Program-made: the position numbers and the translations under genes
Part shown: piece after piece, positions 56,943 to 62,000 of the stretch
Layout: the number at the start of each line of letters is the position of its first letter
Numbering within the stretch: position 1 is the first letter of the stretch
Notes under the pieces: generated by a model
What the model was told of the DNA's origin: nothing
The model's database searches: none
The model's input: only the letters and a program-made list of their open reading frames with translations
From: Chrysomallon squamiferum
Taxonomy: Eukaryota > Mollusca > Gastropoda > Neomphalida > Peltospiridae
Assembly: GCA_012295275.1 (NCBI GenBank)
Contig: CM022676.1
Coordinates: forward strand, 11,735,660 to 11,797,659
Direction of reading: 5' to 3'
Length of the DNA stretch: 62,000 nt

Positions 56943-57930
56943 ATGTGCTATAAACAACATGTGTATGTGAGCTCTGTGTGACGTGTGTTTATATTTTCAG
57001 GAATGACTCCGTATCCATCGATGGGACCACAAGAAGTACGAGAGAAAGTGGAGGCAGGTCACAGAATGCCTCAGCCTCCTCACTGCAGTCCAGCACTGTA
57101 TGTATTCACTTCTTCTTTCACATCCTTCTCATAATAAATCTCAATGTATTGTAACATAACTAGCTTAAGACTTTGTTCAGCACTGTACGTATTCACTTCT
57201 TTTCTTTCACATTCCTTCTCATAATAAATCTCAATGTATTGTAACATAACTAGCTTAAGACTTTGTTCAGCACTGTACGTATTCACTTCTTCTTTCACAT
57301 TCTTCTCATAATAAATCTCAATGTATTGTAACATAACTAGCTTAAGACTTTGTTCAGCACTGTACGTATTCACTTCTTCTTTCACATCCTTCTCATAATA
57401 AATCTCAAATTAGTGTAACAAAGATTAAGATTTTGTTTTATGTTTTATACAACACTTTATTTCATGTTACAGATACAATACATTGTTACGTGCCACAGAT
57501 ACAACACAATGTTTCATGTTACAGATACAACACAATGTTTCATGTTACAGATACAATACATTGTTACATGTCACAGATACAACACAATGTTTCATGTCAC
57601 AGATACAACACATTATTTCATGTTACAGATACAACACAATGTTTCATGTTACAGATACAACACATTGTTACATGTCACAGATACAACACAATGTTTCATG
57701 TTACAGATACAACACAATGTTTCATGATACAGATACAACACAATGTTTCATGTTACAGATACAACACAATGTTTGCATGCTGGCACAGTAACCCTGACGA
57801 CCGGCCAACATACACTGAGTTGTTACAAGCTCTTCATGAGTTACTCACTGCTCACAAAACTCACATCATGACAGAGAAGCTTCCAGAATATCTCAAATCA
57901 ACAGAGGAGGGTAACAGTTACATAGCATAG
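38165..57930 (+). CDS. Ig-domain receptor tyrosine pseudokinase, FGFR/VEGFR-like (755 aa)
   Basis: A type I membrane receptor. CDS exons: 38165-38204, 43950-44306, 44523-44810, 45712-45999, optional 46539-46604 and 48745-48792, 51193-51281, 51671-51778, 52387-52552, 53228-53335, 54721-55049, 56377-56488, 57001-57097, 57759-57930. All junctions keep one frame. Order: signal peptide (1-14), three Ig domains (14-324), stalk, membrane span (about 367-388), juxtamembrane, kinase-like domain (about 445-740), short tail. Retained: beta-3 Lys (VAVK, K480), alpha-C Glu (SELEVLKM, E496), APE and DMWAFG. Lost: third Gly of the loop (GKGAYVEV), HRD (CYR, Asp to R596), catalytic Asn (R601) and DFG (GFG, G614). 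It is therefore predicted inactive. A short kinase insert, the RRP-like hinge end and the EAGHRMPQP block resemble the FGFR/VEGFR/PDGFR group; Ig number also fits FGFR. No orthologue is claimed. Confidence 0.88.
39265..39664. repeat. AT satellite, units of about 28-30 bp, 13-14 copies
   Basis: The unit is TATATATATATAAATATATA followed by TCACTCAAG. The CACTCAAG tag marks each unit boundary; a few units are shortened or duplicate the tag. Confidence 0.9.
40620..40887. repeat. GAT/AAT triplet repeats and poly-A run
   Basis: GATGAT and AATAAT units at 40620-40735, then mixed TAATAG units, then about 40 A at 40848-40887. The A run could be the tail of a retroposed element, but I found no body or target duplication. 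Confidence 0.8.
43019..43949 (+). repeat. 42-bp minisatellite ending at the Ig1 acceptor, 21 copies
   Basis: Each unit reads GTAGATACTATTTTAGTTTA, then CTTGTTAATGTGATATTTTC, then AG. Decoy junctions begin at 43045 and recur every 42 bp to 43843; one 65-bp unit leads to 43908, and the real exon starts at 43950. Every unit ends in TTTTCAG and begins with GTAGAT, so each boundary is acceptor-like and donor-like at once. The last copy would extend the Ig1 exon by 14 residues in frame. Confidence 0.95.
43950..44306 (+). CDS. Receptor exon 2: Ig domain 1
   Basis: Acceptor GATGTTTTCAG; donor TTATGG|GTGAGT; 357 nt, phase 1-1. The Ig fold is marked by VAFFCN, LTWKF and ADAGRYSC. N-glycosylation sequons include NIS, NLT, NVS and NIT. 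A (GT)n run follows in the intron at 44361-44391. Confidence 0.85.
44523..44810 (+). CDS. Receptor exon 3: Ig domain 2
   Basis: Acceptor TTTTGTTTTGTAG; donor AAACA|GTCAGT; 288 nt, phase 1-1. Ig marks are ITLDCNV, LDWKHG and HVYNCHV. The donor is GTCAGT rather than GTAAGT; it was chosen because it alone keeps phase 1 with the next exon. Confidence 0.8.
44781..45172 (+). repeat. 57-bp repeat spanning the exon 3 end, original plus 6 copies
   Basis: Each unit carries the last 30 nt of exon 3 (GTCAGGTTCTACCCCCGCTC, then AAAATAAACA), its donor GTCAGT, and 21 further intron bases. The copies therefore contain real coding sequence plus a splice donor. One copy has lost a C and one has lost an ATA-containing segment. 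Confidence 0.93.
45228..45711 (+). repeat. CA-rich repeats with duplicated exon 4 acceptor
   Basis: Several (CA)n runs are interleaved with four copies of CTATTACTGTATTTTCTCTC-TGCAG-type acceptors (ending near 45508, 45570, 45653 and 45711). The copy at about 45571-45620 also includes the first 50 nt of exon 4, differing at few positions, and then collapses into CA repeats. Confidence 0.88.
45712..45999 (+). CDS. Receptor exon 4: Ig domain 3, with a GC donor
   Basis: Acceptor TTTCTCTCTGCAG; 288 nt, phase 1-1. Ig marks are VKMTCAA, FSWYF and SEGTYRCVV. The only donor that keeps phase 1 is AAAG|GCAAGT, a classic GC-AG form. A GT three bases on would give phase 2 and break the frame. Confidence 0.8.
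46539..46604 (+). CDS. Candidate receptor mini-exon (stalk, 22 residues)
   Basis: TTACTTTCAG precedes and AAAA|GTAATG follows a 66-nt open segment in phase 1-1. It encodes DEDVAHPAYVITKTKDTVNV plus LK. It could be constitutive or alternative; only the phase and splice sites support it. Confidence 0.45.
46610..48740. other. Receptor intron, AT-rich
   Basis: No exon was seen. It has tandem-like degenerate phrases about ATTAACATTTATATAAGTAGAA and CA-rich sequence at 48290-48430. Confidence 0.5.
48745..48792 (+). CDS. Candidate receptor mini-exon (stalk, 16 residues)
   Basis: TTTCACTTTTCAG precedes and TCTCTCT|GTAAGT follows a 48-nt open segment, phase 1-1. It encodes ASLIHSINRKPRFGSL (first residue made with the upstream base). 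Both splice sites are strong, making this the better supported of the two mini-exons. Confidence 0.5.
48900..51180. other. Receptor intron, T-rich with TTTCA/TGTCT phrases
   Basis: Long T-rich tract with degenerate repeats of TTTCATGTTGTCTCACT at about 49800-50120. No exon with matching phase was found; an acceptor at 49621 leads to a frame without a phase-1 donor. Confidence 0.5.
51193..51281 (+). CDS. Receptor exon: transmembrane segment
   Basis: Acceptor TTTTATTTTCAG; donor ATGAAG|GTCAGT; 89 nt, phase 1 to 0. Encodes SPYAIGALIS, then AGLAILLIIIFVFLAMRMK: one hydrophobic span followed by basic residues, giving type I orientation. Confidence 0.9.
51671..51778 (+). CDS. Receptor exon: juxtamembrane segment
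   Basis: Acceptor TTTCCATAG; donor TACAGA|GTAAGC; 108 nt, phase 0-0. It starts with RRERKMRNKM, a basic stop-transfer region, then turns acidic (DDQEVELLDE) with a Tyr in PEYR. Confidence 0.85.
52080..52386 (+). repeat. Decaying copies of the first kinase exon's start
   Basis: The exon start CCCTCAGAATACTCACAGCT is echoed at about 52291 (CCGTCAGAATACTCACAGCT, with its own TTTTTCAG), about 52186 (ATCAGAATACTCACAGCTTC) and about 52087 (AAAATACTCACACCTTTGC). Divergence rises with distance from the exon. The nearest copy runs into a TGA. Confidence 0.8.
52387..52552 (+). CDS. Receptor exon: kinase N-lobe, glycine loop and VAVK
   Basis: Acceptor GTTGTTTTTCAG; donor ATAG|GTGAGT; phase 0 to 1. Encodes WEIPRQDIRL, the loop GKGAYVEVWRG (third Gly replaced by Val) and VAVKKL with the beta-3 Lys. 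Confidence 0.9.
52553..53090 (+). repeat. Repeat of about 59 bp starting at the donor, 9 copies
   Basis: The unit starts at the real donor (GTGAGTGTTGTCTGAACTCA) and ends TTTATTAATATCACAG. At 52612, 52848, about 53023 and about 53081 the junction reads CACAG|GTGAGT, an acceptor fused to a full donor; the others read CAGATGAGT. Confidence 0.93.
53228..53335 (+). CDS. Receptor exon: kinase alpha-C helix
   Basis: The acceptor is TTTTTTTAGCAG, a NAGNAG pair: using the first AG would add CAG (one Ala, exon start 53225). Donor AATG|GTAAAA. Encodes FFLSELEVLKMLPTHNNVIQ with the conserved alpha-C Glu in SELE. Confidence 0.85.
53336..54352 (+). repeat. Minisatellite of about 67 bp after the alpha-C exon, about 14 copies
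   Basis: The unit contains GTATCTAACAAACAACACAA, TATCATACATCTATTTACTA and TTCTTATCTTTTTAAAACA. At about 53462-53490 and 54330-54360 it carries ATTGCAAGCTATTG|GTAAAATATTC, which echoes the exon end (ATTGCTAGCTAC ... AATG|GTAAAATATTC). Confidence 0.9.
54721..55049 (+). CDS. Receptor exon: hinge, insert, degenerate catalytic loop and GFG
   Basis: Acceptor TTTCTGTGACACAG; donor GAAGCA|GTAAGT; 329 nt, phase 1 to 0. Encodes LLMVEFAGQGSLQQFL (hinge), a short insert, LCLQVASGLEHL, then CYRLMASRVLV in place of HRDLAARN-type and KLSGFGF in place of K-x-x-DFG. The exon is GC-rich and uninterrupted, so the substitutions are not explained by frame error. Confidence 0.92.
55050..56220 (+). repeat. Composite (TAC/ACT)n triplet minisatellite, about 1.15 kb
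   Basis: It begins within 12 nt of the exon donor. Higher-order phrases such as CTACTGTCACTTCTACAACT and CTGCTACTACTACTGTCACT recur. The triplet period makes open frames on both strands (Tyr/Leu/Thr or Val runs), which I do not treat as genes. Confidence 0.95.
56377..56488 (+). CDS. Receptor exon: APE motif and DMWAFG
   Basis: Acceptor TTTTTCCTGTTCTAG; donor TTACG|GTAAGT; phase 0 to 1. Encodes APTRWLAPECF and SVQSDMWAFGVVMWEIVHYG. These C-lobe structural motifs are intact. Confidence 0.9.
56489..56715 (+). repeat. 67-bp repeat spanning the exon end, original plus 3 copies
   Basis: Donors recur at 56489, 56556, 56623 and 56690. Each copy carries exon sequence ACTACAGTGTGCAGTCTGAC joined to GTGTGGGAGATTGTACATTA, omitting the middle of the exon, then CG|GTAAGT. 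Confidence 0.93.
57001..57097 (+). CDS. Receptor exon: kinase C-lobe (EAGHRMPQP)
   Basis: Acceptor TTTATATTTTCAG; donor AGCACT|GTATGT; 97 nt, phase 1 to 2. Encodes MTPYPSMGPQEVREKVEAGH, then RMPQPPHCSPAL, the usual alpha-G region of receptor tyrosine kinases. Confidence 0.88.
57091..57420 (+). repeat. Repeat of about 88 bp spanning the exon end, original plus 3 copies
   Basis: The unit starts CAGCACT|GTACGTATTCAC, carrying the last seven exon bases and a donor, and ends CTTAAGACTTTGTT. The copies have GTACGT where the real donor has GTATGT. Confidence 0.9.
57462..57758 (+). repeat. 26-27 bp repeat ending at the last acceptor, about 11 copies
   Basis: The unit is CATGTTACAG|ATACAACACA followed by ATGTTT. 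The real exon begins ATACAACACAATGTTTGC, so every unit repeats the acceptor and the first 16 or so exon bases. Confidence 0.93.
57759..57930 (+). CDS. Receptor last coding exon
   Basis: Acceptor TTTCATGTTACAG; phase 2 start. Encodes YNTMFACWHSNPDDRPTY, the closing CW...RP motif of the kinase fold, then a short tail ending EEGNSYIA and TAG at 57928-57930. Confidence 0.88.
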
Positions 57931-57934
57931 ATGT

Positions 57935-58335
57935 TGTTTACCCAGTCTTTTGTGATGTAAATATACCCAGTCTTTTGTGACGTAAATATACCCAGTCTTT
58001 TGTGACTTGTAGGTGATCAGGTTTTTGTTTAGACTTATGTGAAGTATCTGTGAATATACCCAGTCTTTTGTGACGTATATAAACAAATTATATAGTCACT
58101 CAGTCTTTAATGAGGTTAAAATGTATTAAACTCAGTCTTTTGTGACTTATATGTATGTGAACAAATTACACCAGTCACTCAGTCTTTTGTGAATTGCATG
58201 TGATAACACCCAGTCTTTTGTGATTTATGTGAACAGATTGATAATTAGTCACTCAGTCTTTTATGACTAATATTTGAGCAGATCTGCGTAAAGATTCACT
58301 GTCTTTTGTGACTTGTATGTAAATATATCATCATA
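57935..58335 (+). repeat. 3' UTR array of CAGTCTTTTGTGAC, about 10 copies
   Basis: The core CAGTCTTTTGTGAC recurs from just after the stop codon to about 58305, at uneven spacing of 23 to 70 bp. Some copies are followed by TGTAAATA, the Pumilio-type recognition sequence (about 57955 and about 58317). The conserved core with variable spacers differs from the regular arrays inside the gene. Confidence 0.85.
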
Positions 58336-58339
58336 TAAA

Positions 58340-60017
58340 ACCAGCCAGTATTTGTTATGTGCTAAGAGGCAGTGACAATTGACTAACAAAAACAATCTTC
58401 CACCAAGCACAGGTTTTCTTTCTAAGACAACCAGGTTTAACAAGCCAGTGCTAAAACTGTTAACACAGTTGAGTTTTTAATCAGATTTCTTTGTGGGTTC
58501 TGCTTTGATCTTTACAAACACAAAACTCAAGCTGTGGATCAGCTTTCTCAAAAATCCATATAAATTGGGCATAAAAATTGCAAAAACAAAAGTCATAAAA
58601 AAATTTAGAAATTTATTGGGTTTATTTTGCATATTCATATCTTTATTTTGTCAAATTTCATGGATATAATTCTCAGAAAGATGGTAATGAAAGACTGGAT
58701 AGGAAATTCAGAATTTTTAAATTTAAATTTTTTAATTTGAATATGAATGATTTATTTCTTTGAAATTTGGCATGGAACCAGTAAGAGCTTGTGCATAGTA
58801 ACCTGGAATTGTTGACAAACTCAGTTTGAGAAACACTATGATAGACTGGTCCTTACTCTGTTACTGAAGTTTTCTTTTTATGAAAGATGATACTGAACTG
58901 ACAAGGAACCAAGTTTTCACCTGGCTTCAGTTTACAAATCTAGATGTTTGCATTTGTGAATGTCTTGTTTCAGTTAAACCAATTATTATTATTTGTAAAA
59001 ATAACTAGTCTATAATATAAATAAATGTAAAATTCTAAAATGTCAATTTTTGCAATATACCTGGTTTAATAATAATAAGTCATATTTATTACCCCAGTGG
59101 TAACATTTAAACATACATAAATGTTTCCAATGTATTTGCTATAGTAACAAAAGATTTGGTATATATTTATTGCTAAAGGATCAAAGTTTCTGTTATATTA
59201 ATTTTTATAATAATTTTACTATAACAATAAATTATATTTTATTACTACAAGGGTTAACATTTTATCATATATAAATATTTTTAAAACATCCAGTGTAACT
59301 GTGTTATATTTATTGCTGTTTGTGTCTGTGTAATATATGTAATATTACCATGCAATAGTAAAAGCAATATTAAATACTGTGTTAATGGATTAATTACTAC
59401 ACAAGCTTGTTGTTGTTTTGTGAATGTAAATTTTCACTTACAGTTGTATTGAAGTACAAATATTAACATATTATTATGTTAGGTTTTGTTTTCTTGTTTT
59501 TATTATTATTTTTATTATTATTATTATTATCATCATCATCATTATTGTTATTATTATTGTATTATTACAATGTAAAATATAAGTACATTACAAATCCCTA
59601 ATACTTACAGACTTTACTTTTATTATTCAAGTATACAAATATTTGTAAATTATCAATCACATTTTTATATAAAATAATTGTTGTCACAGTCTAATAATAA
59701 TATAATCTTATTAATCATACTTCTTATATGTAATAATCATTATTATTATTACAAATGTTATTTTTTTTGAAATTTTCATTAACTAGTAAGTTTCAGATAT
59801 TAATCAGCTTTCAGGTATTAATCAGTGTGTGTTTGTGTTCTGAGTTGTTTTGTAGATAAATTTACAATTGTTTACATTTGAGTTTTTTTATTTTAGATAC
59901 GAGTTACTGTTATTACTGTTATCCATTCCAGTACTTTTATAATTATTATTTTATCTTAGATTATTTGTTTTTTACATTTAATATTGATATATAATGAGTG
60001 TTCCAGTATATTTGTAT

Positions 60018-60105
<88 letters not shown>

Positions 60106-61745
60106 ACATTTTAGATATTAAGTTTGAAGTTCTTTTTATAACTTTTTTTTGAAAGTTAGAAGTTTTAACTTTGTTTTTGTATAAAAAGTTTGTACATTCT
60201 TGAGACAGGTATTTTTTATTTAACCATGACATAATTTGTACTGTTTTAGTATCATAGTGTTTTAAACTGTTTTTATGTAATTTTCAACAGCATATTGTTA
60301 TAACTGAATGAATCATATCACTTTATATACCTCAGTATCTTATATTTTAATCTTATGTTTAGCTTAAAATTATTTAATTTTGTTTCATTTGATTGTCAAG
60401 GAATTTAATATTTTCACTGATTATCAGGTTAACATTAGTTTACTGATTAATAACATTAGTTTACTGATAGATAACATTAGTTTACTGATTAATAAACATT
60501 AGTTAACTGATAGATAAGATTAGTTTACTAATATATTTGTTTATATATTTTATATATTTTACTTAATTCACAATAGTTTACTGATTATAGATTCATTTAC
60601 TTTTGATTCATTCTTGTGAAGATATCACAATTTGGATGTCAGTTTTGTAAGATCACAGTAGGTTACTGATTGATAACATTAGTTTACTGTTCACTGCAAT
60701 TTATAGATCTGTAGTAGGTGATAATAATTTTGTAATCAAAGCTTAGTAAATTCACTATTAGTTCTGACCAAGATATAGATAACATTAGTTTACTTTTCAC
60801 AATATTTACTGATCATTGTTTAGATAACATTAGTTTACTGTTCACAGTATTTATTGATCTTTGTTTAGATAAGATTAGTTTAATTAGTTCATATTTACTC
60901 ATCATTTAGATAAGATTAGTTTACTGTTCACAGTATTACCGATTAGTTCACAATATTTACTGATCACTGTTTTGGATAACATTAGTTTACTGTTCACAAT
61001 ATTTTCTTATGATTTAGTTAAATTTATTGCTACTGTGTACCAGTTTACTAAGAATTTACTTAACTGACACTAGTTTTTTGTTAGTTGTTTCTCTGTGCGT
61101 TGTAAAATTTGATACAAACTTTTAGTAACCAACCCATTTTGTGGTTTTCAGCTGTTTTGTGTAGGATTCAAGTGCTTTGAAATAATGTTGGTCATTAAGA
61201 AAATAAGAGTCATTTTAATTTTAATCTTATTGTAAAAGCAATTTAAATGTTAATCTTATATTTATTTTTAATGTTCAGAACTAAAATAATACAACGTATG
61301 ATATGTTCTTAACCAAAACTAATTTATATTTTATTGATATAATTACACAATATTGATATTTTCCTTCTAAGCAACAGTAATAGTAATTAAATATTATCAG
61401 ATCTTTAACAAGATAAACTGAACTTTTGTTTTGAACCGTTTTTAATTATTTTAGCGTTTTCTTTATTAAAAAAGGTCACAGAATTATTACTTTTTTTTTT
61501 TCTATAACTTTTATTCGTTAAAATGTGAATGTTATTGTTTGTACAGTCTGTAGGTATATTTAATATCTAGTCACTTGTTTAATAGTTTCTGTTTGGTGCA
61601 ACTTCATAGATCTCAGTGTTTCTTATTGATGTTTTTAACTGATTATTTCACAGTGTTTCCATATTGTAATGTTTTATACGTGTTTCTGTTCTTTTTCTAT
61701 GTGCTAATTGATGTACTGGATATAAATAAAAAATAAAAGTCACTT
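58340..61745 (+). other. Probable receptor 3' untranslated region
   Basis: No coding frame was seen. It is AT-rich with (GT)n(GA)n at 60020-60106 and many degenerate copies of GATAACATTAGTTTACTGTT at 60425-61020. AATAAAAAATAAAAGTCACT followed by TTTGTCTTCTGTC at about 61724-61755 is a good polyadenylation region, but nearer signals exist. Confidence 0.4.
60020..60106. repeat. (GT)n(GA)n microsatellite
   Basis: GT units to about 60041, then GA units to 60104: the same compound form as at 13401-13494. Confidence 0.95.
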
Positions 61746-62000
61746 TGTCTTCTGTCTTCATTTTTTTTTAATATGTGCAACTAAGAATGAAATAGCATAT
61801 AAAAAATAAAATAAAAGGGTATACTTTTTGGATTTTGTGTTGTTTAGGTTGTTAGGTTAAATCAGTATTCACTGGGATTCCTGTAATGGACTTCTTTCTG
61901 AATGAAAAGGTTTAATCCTAATTTTAGTGCTCTCATATTTTGAAATGATAAATATCCTTGGTGCCTGTATTTTGCCTGTTGATGTTAGCTGGGTTTGAAT
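61746..62000. other. Intergenic end of window
   Basis: AT-rich sequence with no feature that I can support. Confidence 0.5.

Noticed and set aside
1-62000. CRISPR-like reading of the regular repeat arrays
   Set aside because: The arrays have no unique spacers, lie at intron boundaries, and the window is clearly animal nuclear DNA.

Overview
The window is eukaryotic nuclear DNA from an animal. It is AT-rich, dense in microsatellites, and has GT-AG introns, C2H2 zinc-finger genes and an immunoglobulin-domain receptor kinase gene. The short introns, intronless finger arrays and repeat style suggest an invertebrate, most likely a spiralian such as a mollusc. That taxon is an inference from style; no marker gene here fixes it.

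Layout. 1-9.1 kb is mostly simple repeats. It contains a GC-rich promoter-like patch at 4.0-4.26 kb, with two perfect CRE palindromes, next to a minus-strand ORF for a very hydrophobic 72-residue peptide. From 9.1 to 36 kb, four C2H2 zinc-finger genes lie in tandem, all on the minus strand: ZNF-A (9167-11227), ZNF-B (13877-17695), ZNF-C (20914-23212) and ZNF-D (31172-35514). Their fingers, linkers and extra motifs differ, so they are not recent copies of one another. I could join the exons of ZNF-C and ZNF-D in frame from splice sites. A decayed transposase-like reading frame sits in the presumed first intron of ZNF-A. From 38165 to 57930 a plus-strand gene, divergent from ZNF-D, runs over 12 core exons plus two optional mini-exons. 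It encodes a signal peptide, three Ig domains, one membrane span and a receptor tyrosine kinase-like domain resembling the FGFR/VEGFR/PDGFR group. The reconstructed product is 755 residues with both mini-exons and 717 without.

Main results. (1) The receptor kinase domain keeps the beta-3 Lys and alpha-C Glu but has lost the HRD Asp, the catalytic-loop Asn and the DFG Asp, so it is predicted to be a pseudokinase. (2) At least eight exon-intron boundaries of this gene are copied into minisatellites, each unit carrying a copy of the boundary and often some exon sequence. One is a 21-copy array of 42 bp in which every unit has an acceptor fused to a donor-like sequence (CAG|GTAGAT), the form of a recursive splice site. 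Smaller boundary duplications occur in ZNF-A and ZNF-C. (3) ZNF-B carries two separated seven-finger arrays that match finger by finger, including the helix positions that contact DNA. (4) ZNF-D has two arrays of 11-residue Ser-rich repeats. (5) The presumed starts of three ZNF genes share a GTTAT-pyrimidine-CCCTT element, in two cases beside an ATGGCGA sequence.

The zinc-finger proteins are presumed nuclear DNA-binding regulators. The receptor is presumed to signal, if at all, by binding ligand or partner receptors rather than by catalysis. Nothing in the sequence ties the receptor functionally to the zinc-finger genes.
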